A stretch of 14,038 nt of DNA from Verrucomicrobiota bacterium (GTDB taxonomy: Bacteria > Verrucomicrobiota > Verrucomicrobiia > Limisphaerales > JADLHS01), in the NCBI GenBank assembly GCA_004297495.1, contig SCTL01000526.1, positions 1 through 14,038 on the forward strand, in the 5' to 3' direction. Shown here piece after piece: positions 9,001 to 12,720 of the stretch (positions within the stretch are counted from its first letter, which is position 1; every line of letters starts with the position of its first letter). The notes below the pieces were generated by a model that was not told the DNA's origin, did not search any database, and saw only the letters and a program-made list of their open reading frames with translations. The translations under genes were made by a program, and so were the position numbers.

Positions 9001-9735
9001 ATGGCACTTTCTCCGACCACCGACGGGTGGGTGGGCGGCGGTGGCGGCGGCTATTATGGCGGCGGTTGTGGATTCTCCCATGGAGCTGGGGCGGGCGGAT
9101 CGTCCTACGTCGGCGGCTTTGGTCCATACGTAACGAGCGCGACGACCAACATGCCGGGAGTGCGCTCCGGCAACGGTCAGGTGGTTTTGATCTGGCAGGC
9201 AGTTGCGCCGGCGCCGGCCCTTCGTTTCCTCACGCCGCAGGTAACGAATGGCAATTTGTCCCTGCGCCTCGCGACCGTGGACGGCACCCCCATTACGCCC
9301 GCGCGCGCCTCGAACGTCTGGGTGTACGCCACCACCAATCTGGCGTTGCCGCTCACGAACTGGACGCCGCTCAACGTTGCGCCCGTGCTGACCAACGGCC
9401 TCCTGTGGCTGGATGGGATCAATCCGACGAATCCGCCGGTGCGCTACTTCCGCGCCATCGAAGGCTCGTGGAATGTGCAACCGCTCAAGCTCCAGTTCGC
9501 GCCCGCTGGCGGCGGCAGCTTCGTCCTGCGCGCCAGCGTCGCCGATGGCACTCCCCTGACTCCTGTGCGCGCGCCGCGGATCGCGTTCCTCACAACCACC
9601 AACCTCACGCTGCCATTCAGCGCCTGGACGCCGCTAGCCGGCACACCAGTCCTGAGCAACGGGGTGTTGACGGTGACCGGCTCAGCGCTGAACAACGGCC
9701 CCGTCCGATTCTTCCGCGCGATGGAAACACCGTAA
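1..9735 (+). CDS. Giant secreted M36 (fungalysin-type) metallopeptidase with multi-domain adhesin-like tail, 5' partial
   Basis: The frame is open from base 1 (3,244 codons to TAA at 9733-9735), so the true start, signal peptide and HEXXH zinc site lie upstream. Bases 1-552 match the M36 C-terminus: GEVW...LW, then LQLVTDGMNLSPANP, ARDAILQAD and FARRGMG. Modules follow in order: BACON-like (about 571-855); jelly-roll/Reelin- or MAM-like ending HWAIDNVAID (880-1347); three short Calx-beta-like repeats (1350-2259); FnIII-like (2263-2544); a duplicated block with DUF11 and Calx-beta pairs (2545-6192); a CARDB-like stretch (6200-6545); a Cys-bearing MAM-like domain (6550-7070); DUF11 plus Calx-beta (7072-7765); a 'FDDL' jelly-roll-like domain (7775-8215); Ig-like (8218-8475); glycine-rich (8490-9195); two C-terminal repeats (9214-9735). 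The family is secreted. The tail probably binds surfaces, glycans or calcium (NDD and D-x-E/N-E motifs). The peptidase assignment is strong; the role of the tail is inferred. Confidence 0.9.
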   Translation, partial: YALSLLSEPGDDVNGVYACGGYVTYLLSGMTNNYYFGIRRYPYCTDLTKNPLTFKDIDPSQASSHTGIPRSAIIGTTADEVHNMGEVWCVTLWGARASLIGKYGYAVGNQLILQLVTDGMNLSPANPNFLQARDAILQADVVDRGGADLPELWTAFARRGMGFSATSPSSSTTAGLIEAYDVPDILSIVPAVVLSVSGPVGGPFSPNPAFFSLTNSGSTNVTWSLASTSTWFTVSPTGGLLAAGGPAATVTVNIGSSANSLPLGSYPATIRFTNQTSGYVQVRTVALNVVGRTMADDFDPGIDLSQWAAFGGSVGSTILATNYGGYISSPNSLWFGDAGSRFATTIPVNTSAGGGIGFSIRLANGSASPWEQADALPGEGVVLESSTNNGASWDLLGSYDTTSYYNWTAITSAIPSVARSELTQFRWRQKSHSGSGFDHWAIDNVAIDATPTAALTLAIPATATEGDTTVTGLVSASPPPTNNLTVTLISGDTTELTVPASVTILAGQTNASFNLTIVNDAELDGDQTAGLTASALDYAGATASITVHDDETATLTVTLPASVMEGSSAVSGTVRASAAPTANILVNLSSSDTTEIQVPPSILLPAGQTSVVFSVTVVDDNQIDGDQTPLITAHVPGWTDGSSNIIVHDNETTVLAVTLPASAREGNGTLTGAGTVRISGTLATNLLVSLLSSDVTELLTPPVATILSGQTAATFDLTIVDDPVVDSSQNVIVTASAAGFASGSTNMTVTDDESPPEPFSPSPAHLATNVIQSADLAWQSGAVAGEIITNDVYFGTNPTPGAAELQGSTTNTGWALPNLYPQTTYYWQIVARKTGVTPGPVWQFTTRGVDHFAWDAIPSPQYVSQPFAVAVTAKDGFETTVSNFSGAVNLSGNSGGGLSTNNILGNVAFTSTSSGTYTLAFAFTPNTNITVTHVRSYSGTKVSIWNDGGTLLASQNVSSVAATWTETPLATPLLLSAGTTYRVGFYTGVSGNYYYRSDRPSTFTNGTLVDGYYYTSGDAFPTTFYGADKVIFLCDLRYTVGASLSMPVTPTVAGAFSNGVWSGNLSALAPATNVVLRADDGSGHTGLSNPFEVQLQNDIGLTLTDSPDPVSLGANLTYSISVTNIGPAPATGVVVSNLLPAGVALVSVTPSQGTVTTNGSSVACNLGSLAGNSSATVTIVATALSVGTLTNQASVSRAEADAYLANNFALVTTSVQTPALSINDVNLYEGSSGTTNAAFTVTLWPAPALPTSVNFATANGSAIAPGDFISTNGTLVFAPGETNKNIFVTIISDASYEANELFTVNLSTATNASIADSQGIGSILNDDPMPTLSIGDVTLREGDIGTTNAVFAVTLSAASGLNVTANYATAAGSATAGTDFVTKSGSFTIPAGSTGTNVTVSVAGDIQIESDEVFYLDLSSAGNAILLKREGVGLILNDDGLPGDLDHFVWNAIGSPQAVGQAFNVTINAQDAFNNPAVNFTGVAALDGLVGLPATNVLGSASTTYSYPFYTGYYAERTQVIYPASELGGAGRLTALAINVSSLPGISLNNWTVRIRPTALSNYTSYAWETTNWTVVAQTNLTITTSGWLLIPFSTPYDYNGTDNLMFDFSFYNSTTYGSGSCWTSPQTYTRTMYYYSSSYGSPLSWSGTSIPAYTTTYTPNLQLIRAGQSLSVLPSLTGAFTNGTWSGGLTALAAATNLVVRASDGAGHTGASNPFDVAYQNDVSLQMTDAPDPVGVGGNITYTLIVTNVGPTPATGVTVTNFLPATVTLSAVNPSQGTYTVVGDTVICSLGGMPGGSGASVTIVVVPNAGGTVTNSAVVVRGEADASLANNFAASTTVVIVPSVTISDVLVTEGNSGTTNAVFFVTLSPPPGRTVSMNFATADGSASALTDYVGTSGTLAFAPGETSKSVSVPVNGDSLYEANESFYVNLSNVTNATLADSLGIGTIVNDDPLPVISIGDVSVVEGQAGTTSAVFIVSLSPPSGVSASVGYSTTDGTATYPSDYAYASGTLFFSAGETNKTVVVAVNGDSTNEFNETFFVNLSSAGSATIGDSQGLGTIVNDDFLPTVLWSGSTLTAETCSPTNGAVDPGEFVTLSVSLTNGSLGGVSTTNLTATLLASGGILSPSGSQNFGALSPGAGSVSRTFSFIPTGACGNSLSATLQLQDGAASLGTATFPVQLGKLAVSFAENFDAVIAPNLPAGWIVSWGGAGSPWVTSTTLRDSLPNAAYCPDPSSTSSNALTSPAFVLTTSNALLNFRHYYSTESCCDRCYLQISIAGAAFLDLNTAGGSFLTNGYTSGGWGGSSGSFITTIARLPASAVGQSVRLRWYFSSDSSVAGTGWYVDSIALSDGYSCCQADDLSLTLSDSPDPVAIGGTLAYTITVANAGPSVATGVLFTNFLPAGVSFLSATSSQGSPTQSGGIVTCDLGTLLPASVAIVTIQVQAGASGTLTNVATITRNEPDPIPFNNFATALTTVVLPSLSISNASVLEGNSGTTMGAFIVNLWPPPGQPVSVNYATADGTALAGSDYRATNGVLNFAPGQTNQTVGVQILGDTNSEPAESFLIALSNPTNAALGTAVATITILNDDLGPAQLITFDDLTNTISGLPVPVGYHGLTWSNFYELNGIAYSTSPSGYSNGVVSASNVVFNWFGTPASIVSTNPFNLVSAYLTAAWTPNLQARVRGYTDGVLAYDQTNTLSTTAPILVVFNFAGVNEVNFSTSDSSQLVIDNMTILAGSSGIPPTITTQPNHQSVATGGTATFSVTASGSEPLSYFWRRNGSPIVGATGSSYTTNNVQLADSGAQFSCLVSNAYGSVLSSNATLTVATVSSRTFSYTGVEELFVVPPGVSSLQAECWGAQGSAGGSKTGGLGGYVRASVTVTPGETVAVYVGQQGLFTDAAHGGYSANAFNGGGRGWTWNSFYGSAGSGGGASDVRLGGNGLTNRVVVAGGGGGATDNGACGGGAGGGLIAPTVNCGYGNVTGGSQIAGGIGGQNGSWGQGGMALSPTTDGWVGGGGGGYYGGGCGFSHGAGAGGSSYVGGFGPYVTSATTNMPGVRSGNGQVVLIWQAVAPAPALRFLTPQVTNGNLSLRLATVDGTPITPARASNVWVYATTNLALPLTNWTPLNVAPVLTNGLLWLDGINPTNPPVRYFRAIEGSWNVQPLKLQFAPAGGGSFVLRASVADGTPLTPVRAPRIAFLTTTNLTLPFSAWTPLAGTPVLSNGVLTVTGSALNNGPVRFFRAMETP
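1350..2259 (+). repeat. Three tandem short Calx-beta-like repeats within the giant protein
   Basis: There are three consecutive units of about 100 residues. Each opens with a hydrophobic strand and an 'EG' or 'EGS' turn (ATEGD, MEGSS, REGNG). Each has a 'SSDTTEL/SGDTTEL'-like strand and an 'LxAGQTxxxFxxTIVDD' strand, and closes with (V/I)HDDE, VHDNE or VTDDE. The units end near 1653, 1950 and 2259. They are diverged from the canonical Calx-beta copies later in the same protein, which carry the longer 'EGNSGTTNAVF' opening, so this looks like a separate amplification. Confidence 0.75.
2545..4320 (+). repeat. Duplicated block, copy 1: DHFxW module - DUF4082-like insert - DUF11 - Calx-beta - Calx-beta
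   Basis: Copy 1 opens with VDHFAWDAIPSPQ and closes its first domain with GAFSNGVWSG...RADDGSGHTGLSNPFEV. A DUF11 domain follows (from 3289: SPDPVSLG, then NLLPAGV). Two Calx-beta domains follow, opening EGSSGTTN and EGDIGTTN and ending ILNDD. Between the two halves of the first domain sits a DUF4082-like module (about 2740-3120: VSIWNDGGTLLAS, TTYRVGFYTG). The same order recurs immediately downstream at 4333-6192. Confidence 0.8.
4333..6192 (+). repeat. Duplicated block, copy 2: DHFxW module - different insert - DUF11 - Calx-beta - Calx-beta
   Basis: Copy 2 opens LDHFVWNAIGSPQ and closes its first domain with GAFTNGTWSG...RASDGAGHTGASNPFDV, clearly matching copy 1. DUF11 (from 5164: APDPVGVGG, NFLPATV) and two Calx-beta domains (EGNSGTTN, EGQAGTTS, both ending IVNDD) keep the same order. 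The central insert (about 4495-5010) is unrelated to that of copy 1. It reads as a Tyr/Ser-rich module with ERTQVIYPASELG and NNWTVRIRPT, a type also seen in secreted Bacteroidota proteins. That family link is from memory. Confidence 0.8.
8490..9195 (+). other. Glycine-rich domain resembling the ALK/LTK extracellular glycine-rich domain
   Basis: The domain begins FSYTGVEELFVVPPGV and has the hallmark 'ECWGAQGSAGG' strand, 'YVGQQG', 'GGGASDVR' and 'RVVVAGGGGGA' segments, then poly-Gly stretches GGGGGGYYGGG and AGGSSYVGG, ending QVVLIW. This order (WGAQG, then VGQQG, then AGGGGG) is that of the Pfam Gly_rich families found in ALK/LTK receptors and in many bacterial surface proteins. Here it sits between an Ig-like domain and the C-terminal tandem repeats. 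A structural or binding role is likely; the ligand is unknown. Confidence 0.7.
9214..9735 (+). repeat. C-terminal tandem 'TTNL...W...FFRA' domain, two copies
   Basis: Two related units of about 85 residues (9214-9462 and 9481-9732) align along their length: DGTPITPARA / DGTPLTPVRA, YATTNLALP / LTTTNLTLP, NWTPL / AWTPL, and VRYFRAIE / VRFFRAME. The second unit ends three residues after its match to the first, at the stop codon. I know this domain type as a recurrent C-terminal end in large secreted verrucomicrobial proteins. No PEP-CTERM, LPXTG or hydrophobic anchor is visible, so this pair is the only candidate sorting or anchoring end. Confidence 0.7.
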
Positions 9736-9935
9736 CCAAACTCCGACGCGAAGAATTGCACTCCACGCAGTCGGGCGCGCGTCAGTGGGAAGTCAACTTG
9801 ATGATGCGCACGGCGTAAACGTCGCTGTCAAATTTCGACGGGGCCTCCAGCGTTGCTCTGGGGACGGGCCGGGGCGGCGCGTCAACAGCTTCGCGCCACC
9901 GCATCCGTGTTCACCCGCGTCCCACCACGAATCAA

Positions 9936-9967
9936 AAACCGGAAGCCAGGTGACTGGCTTCCGGTTT
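9936..9967. terminator. Perfect 14-bp hairpin, likely bidirectional terminator between convergent genes
   Basis: Bases 9936-9949 (AAACCGGAAGCCAG) pair perfectly with 9954-9967 around a GTGA loop. Reading the - strand, the stem is followed by five T's before GATT, a good intrinsic-terminator form for the operon ending at 10026. On the + strand it is followed by only three T's, and it lies 200 nt after the giant gene's stop. The rest of 9736-10025 shows no gene or other signal that I can support. Confidence 0.75.
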
Positions 9968-10025
9968 CGCACGCGCCGCGTTGGCTGGGGACTGAATGAA
10001 AGAACAATTCGCGAACCTGCCGCGT

Positions 10026-10316
10026 TCAAGCCGGCTGCAACATCATCGCCGGATGCCACGGCGGATCGAACACTAGTTCCACTTCCGCGTCGGCCACGCC
10101 GTCAAGATTGAGCAACGCCACTTGCGCGCCGTCGCGGATGCTCTCGCCCATCGGACAGCCCGGCGAAGTCAGCGTCATCGCCACGCGCACGCGCGCACCT
10201 TCGATGGCGACGTGGTAAATCAGTCCCATGTCCACGACGTTCATTCCGACTTCCGGGTCAATCACCTGCCGCAACGCGTCGAGCACGGCGGCTTCGTTGA
10301 GTTGAGTGGTCATCAT
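10026..10316 (-). CDS. MIP18/DUF59 family protein (iron-sulfur cluster assembly-type, PaaD/SufT-like)
   Basis: This 96-residue protein has the size and motifs of a single-domain MIP18 (DUF59) protein: 'VIDPEVGMNVVDMGLIY' at residues 18-34, 'TLTSPGCPMG' at 48-57 with the conserved Cys54, and a C-terminal 'DPPWHPAMM' at 84-92. Family members help mature or repair iron-sulfur proteins in the cytosol. Which client is served here cannot be read from the sequence. The start ATG (10316-10314) overlaps the TGA of the upstream membrane-protein gene as ATGA, which implies translational coupling. A second ATG follows immediately. It is the last gene of the - strand operon and is followed by a strong hairpin. 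The context suggests it matures a metal or Fe-S cofactor used by, or damaged under, the condition that induces the operon. Confidence 0.88.
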   Translation of the reverse strand: MMTTQLNEAAVLDALRQVIDPEVGMNVVDMGLIYHVAIEGARVRVAMTLTSPGCPMGESIRDGAQVALLNLDGVADAEVELVFDPPWHPAMMLQPA

Positions 10317-11686
10317 GCGGCGGCTTTCTTCAAAGCGGTTGTCAATGCGAGCGGCTTCAGTTGCGGACGGAAAAAATGTTTCAGCACCCTGGCGGCGTTG
10401 AGCGCGAACATCACCAGACTCAACGCGAGCAGTGCGCTGCCCGCGCGAATGCCGGCGGGGTTCAAACCAATCGTGCCCGCGACCGTGACGGCAAGGCCCG
10501 CGAGATAACTCCAGTAGCCGGCGATTTGCAGCCGCTCTGAACCCATCTCCGCCAGCAGCGGCAATTGCGCGCGGCCAATGTGCGGACTGTAAACGCCGAA
10601 CCAGACGAGGAACGGCAAAATCTTGTAAAGCATTCCCACGATGGCGAACGTCACCACGCCGAGCAGACCGACAAAGCCATAAACATTCTCCAACTGTCCG
10701 GTGAATTCATTCAACGGCAGCTTCGGCCACGACAGCGCGAGGGCAAGTAATGAAAGCGGAGCGAGCAGTGCCAGCGCGGTCAGAAACGTGCGAATGCCCC
10801 AATCAAGTCTGGCTCGTTTGCGCGCGCGCAAGATCGCCCGCAATTCCAGACCGTAAATCGCCAGACTCAGGATGATGACGAACGCAAACGCCAGCTTCCA
10901 CGGACTGCGCAGCAGAATGGTTACGAACGCACCAGCCAGTCCGAGATTCAGTAGCAAGACAGAGAGCGCTGCACGGCGTTGGTTCTGCACTTCGCTCAGG
11001 GCGAACATCGGTACGAGTTTGTAAGACACGCCAACAATGAGCATCACGAAGAACCCGATCACGCCCGCGTGCGCGTGCGCGTGCATGGCGCTGATTTGAT
11101 CGAAGTGCGACATGAATCCCGCCACCGACCGCAGCCCGTTGATGATTGAGCGCACGCCGCCAGCAGTTGCCAATCCGGCGGTGGATTCGTAAGTGCACTT
11201 CGCCGCGGCGATGGACAGCCCCGCAATCACCGTCAGCGAAATCCACCCGAGCGCGGCGGCGATGGCGGAGGCGACGACGCTCCACTTCGGCGCGCGCAGC
11301 AAGGTGCGGACGATGTTGAAAACGAACAGGCCAACGCCCACGAGCATCACGCAGCCGAAGTGCCCGACTTGTTTCATGTTCCACACGCGAAACATCAGCA
11401 CCATGCCCACGAACCCGACGACGTGAAACGCGAACTGCCATTTCGCCAGTCGCTCGCTGTAGAGTTTGGTTTCCAGCGCCACGGGCACGAGTTGATACAT
11501 CGCGCCCATCACCACGGAGCAAATAAATCCCAGCACGAACAGATGCGTCACGGCGATGACGTGCTGGTTGTAGTGATACGACGCGAGAATGTCCGGTCGC
11601 GCGATCAGCCAACCCACGCCCACGAGCAGCGAGAGTATTCCCGCGAGCATGAAGCGCAATGGCAGGCTGACGGAGGGAGCGTTCAC
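10313..11686 (-). CDS. Polytopic membrane protein related to heme-copper oxidase subunit I, lacking recognisable copper-B ligands
   Basis: From the GTG at 11686 the protein has 457 residues and roughly 12 hydrophobic segments. Three copies of a H/F-x4-G-(F/V)-x6-G-x2-Y-x-(L/I)-(V/L)-P motif occur at H48-P68, H206-P226 and F338-P358. The first resembles oxidase helix II (heme-ligand His, then G..W/Y-LVP). The second is preceded by HAHAH (H202, H204, H206). I see no His-His pair or His-x3-Tyr, so copper-B catalysis is unlikely; heme binding through H48 and H206 is possible. Upstream in-frame codons to 11893 would run through the DUF2249 gene and a palindromic repeat, so a start there is rejected. 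ATG 11650 is an alternative. The gene is the third in an FNR-box operon and overlaps the MIP18 gene by ATGA. The family resemblance is fairly firm; the function is unknown. Confidence 0.72.
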   Translation of the reverse strand: MNAPSVSLPLRFMLAGILSLLVGVGWLIARPDILASYHYNQHVIAVTHLFVLGFICSVVMGAMYQLVPVALETKLYSERLAKWQFAFHVVGFVGMVLMFRVWNMKQVGHFGCVMLVGVGLFVFNIVRTLLRAPKWSVVASAIAAALGWISLTVIAGLSIAAAKCTYESTAGLATAGGVRSIINGLRSVAGFMSHFDQISAMHAHAHAGVIGFFVMLIVGVSYKLVPMFALSEVQNQRRAALSVLLLNLGLAGAFVTILLRSPWKLAFAFVIILSLAIYGLELRAILRARKRARLDWGIRTFLTALALLAPLSLLALALSWPKLPLNEFTGQLENVYGFVGLLGVVTFAIVGMLYKILPFLVWFGVYSPHIGRAQLPLLAEMGSERLQIAGYWSYLAGLAVTVAGTIGLNPAGIRAGSALLALSLVMFALNAARVLKHFFRPQLKPLALTTALKKAAA

Positions 11687-11699
11687 CGTCTGAAGTGGA

Positions 11700-11762
11700 C
11701 CCCTCACCCCGTCCCTCTCCCCATCCGATGGGTAGAGGGTGGCCGGGAGGCCGGGTGAGGGG
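11700..11762. repeat. Palindromic REP/MITE-like element, solo copy
   Basis: The 63-bp element has 10-bp terminal inverted repeats (CCCCTCACCC at 11700-11709, GGGTGAGGGG at 11753-11762). Inside is an imperfect palindrome (CCCTCTCCCCATC at 11713-11725 against GATGGGTAGAGGG at 11727-11739) and a small GGCC-GGGA-GGCC hairpin. It shares its ends and core with the larger element at 12721-12881. It lies in the 88-nt gap between the DUF2249 stop and the membrane-protein start, so the operon mRNA would carry a stable stem-loop there. Confidence 0.8.
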
Positions 11763-11774
11763 AAACCTGCGCGC

Positions 11775-12296
11775 TTAAGAGCGGACGATTTTGGTAATGA
11801 AACTTCCATCGCTTTGCTCCTGGCTCTCGCCGCGAAAGCCCCGGGCTTCAAGGATCGGATACAAGTGAACGGGGCGACGATCCGTCCGCGCACTGAGCGA
11901 CGCGTCGTCGGGCAGCGAGGTGAGCGCTTCCAGAATTTTCACCATCGGTTGCGGCGGTTCGAGGCCGCGCGCGTCCACGTCCACGATCTCGCTCGGCTCG
12001 GTCGCGCTGCAACCGCAGCCGCAGGAATGTTTTTCGCCGCGCGCCGTAGTTTGTGTTTCGGTCGCCAAGCCGCGCGAGAAGAGCACTTCCCAATCGCCGC
12101 CCGCAATTTGTTTCGCGTCGTGAGTGAGGCCTTTGGTGCGCGCGACTTCAAACAAAGGCACGGGTTCAAACGGCACGAGCAATCGCAGTGCTTCGCCGTC
12201 GGCCACGCGGCCGAGGGCGTTTTGAATTTTGTCGCACGGATGCGCGCCGGAGCGGAAGTCGGGACGGACGTCGAGAGTGATGATGCGTTGAGTCAT
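11775..12296 (-). CDS. Tandem DUF2249 protein with a Cys-rich linker
   Basis: The 173-residue product contains two DUF2249 domains: residues 4-73 (ITLDVRPDFRSG...VPLFEVARTKGL) and 103-171 (IVDVDARGLEPPQPMVKILEAL...PVHLYPILEARGF). The second matches the family consensus LDxRGLEPPxPM...LxPxLExRGF closely; the first is degenerate. The linker holds HSCGCGC (residues 90-96), which could bind a metal or form disulfides. DUF2249 proteins are small, cytosolic and of unsettled function. They recur near Crp/Fnr regulators and nitrogen-oxide genes, sometimes fused to hemerythrin domains. The ATG at 12296 lies 6 nt after the cupin stop, so the two genes are almost certainly cotranscribed. I see no good Shine-Dalgarno sequence. 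The domain call is confident; the biochemical role is not known. Confidence 0.85.
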   Translation of the reverse strand: MTQRIITLDVRPDFRSGAHPCDKIQNALGRVADGEALRLLVPFEPVPLFEVARTKGLTHDAKQIAGGDWEVLFSRGLATETQTTARGEKHSCGCGCSATEPSEIVDVDARGLEPPQPMVKILEALTSLPDDASLSARTDRRPVHLYPILEARGFRGESQEQSDGSFITKIVRS

Positions 12297-12302
12297 GTGG
12301 AT

Positions 12303-12650
12303 TCAGTTCGTGTCGGGTTTGGAAAGTATGAGCAGCATGGAAAACTGTTTGGTGGCCTTCACGGCGTGCGGCAGGTTGGGCTGCATGTAGAGCACGTCGC
12401 CGGCTTTTAACGGGTGCGGTTTGCCGGCGAGCGAGAATTCACATTCGCCCGTCACGATCTGGATGAGCGCGTGCTGGGTCGAGGTGTGTTCGGTGAGTTC
12501 CTGCCCCTCGGAAAAACCGAAGAGCACAGTGCGGGTCGTGGGCGTGCGCAGGAGCGTGCGGCTCACGATGCCGTTGGGAGCGAAGCGGGTTTCCGCGGCC
12601 AGCGAAATGATTTTTTCCTGCCGCGCGTCAATCAAAGGTTGTTCAGCCAT
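12303..12650 (-). CDS. Small single-domain cupin protein
   Basis: The 115 residues form one cupin barrel. Motif 1 is G49-x5-H55...TGE (residues 49-69); the usual second His of the HxH pair is replaced (H55-T-S). Motif 2 is G84-D-V-L-Y-M-Q-P-N-L-P-H95. H55 and H95 could be metal ligands with H60 nearby, so a mononuclear metal site is possible but not assured. It resembles small stand-alone cupins described only as sugar/quercetin-dioxygenase-like, and no substrate can be named. It is the first gene of the - strand operon: a perfect FNR-type box is centred 41.5 bp before its ATG, and the DUF2249 gene starts 6 nt after its stop. If the box acts at the usual class II position, transcription would begin at about the start codon, giving a leaderless mRNA. 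Confidence 0.85.
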   Translation of the reverse strand: MAEQPLIDARQEKIISLAAETRFAPNGIVSRTLLRTPTTRTVLFGFSEGQELTEHTSTQHALIQIVTGECEFSLAGKPHPLKAGDVLYMQPNLPHAVKATKQFSMLLILSKPDTN

Positions 12651-12683
12651 GCGTGCAGGGTCGCATGGATCGGCGCGGAGTGA

Positions 12684-12699
12684 TTTGATTCAAATCAAA
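12684..12699. promoter_or_regulatory. Perfect FNR/DNR-type operator (TTGAT-N4-ATCAA)
   Basis: TTTGATTCAAATCAAA at 12684-12699 contains the exact consensus half-sites TTGAT (12685-12689) and ATCAA (12694-12698) with the correct 4-bp spacer, and one further symmetric base pair on each side. It is centred 41.5 bp upstream of the cupin ATG on the - strand. The neighbouring Crp/Fnr gene encodes the matching E-x2-S-R recognition helix. No convincing -10 hexamer is visible downstream. No + strand gene lies nearby, so the target is the cupin operon. Confidence 0.85.
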
Positions 12700-12720
12700 C
12701 TAGCGACGAATTCCAAATCA

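Noticed and set aside
8559..9818. 419-codon + strand frame overlapping the end of the giant gene
   Set aside because: It is an out-of-frame reading of the glycine-rich region and yields Arg/Trp-rich sequence with no recognisable domain.
9785..10111. 108-codon + strand frame in the intergenic region
   Set aside because: It runs through the terminator hairpin and into the end of the MIP18 gene, and its sequence resembles no family I know.
11068..11086. Short GCGTGC tandem repeat
   Set aside because: It simply encodes the HAHAH of the membrane protein on the - strand and is not an independent repeat.
11739..12410. 223-codon + strand frame opposite the DUF2249 gene
   Set aside because: It is a shadow frame; the - strand carries clear DUF2249 and cupin motifs.
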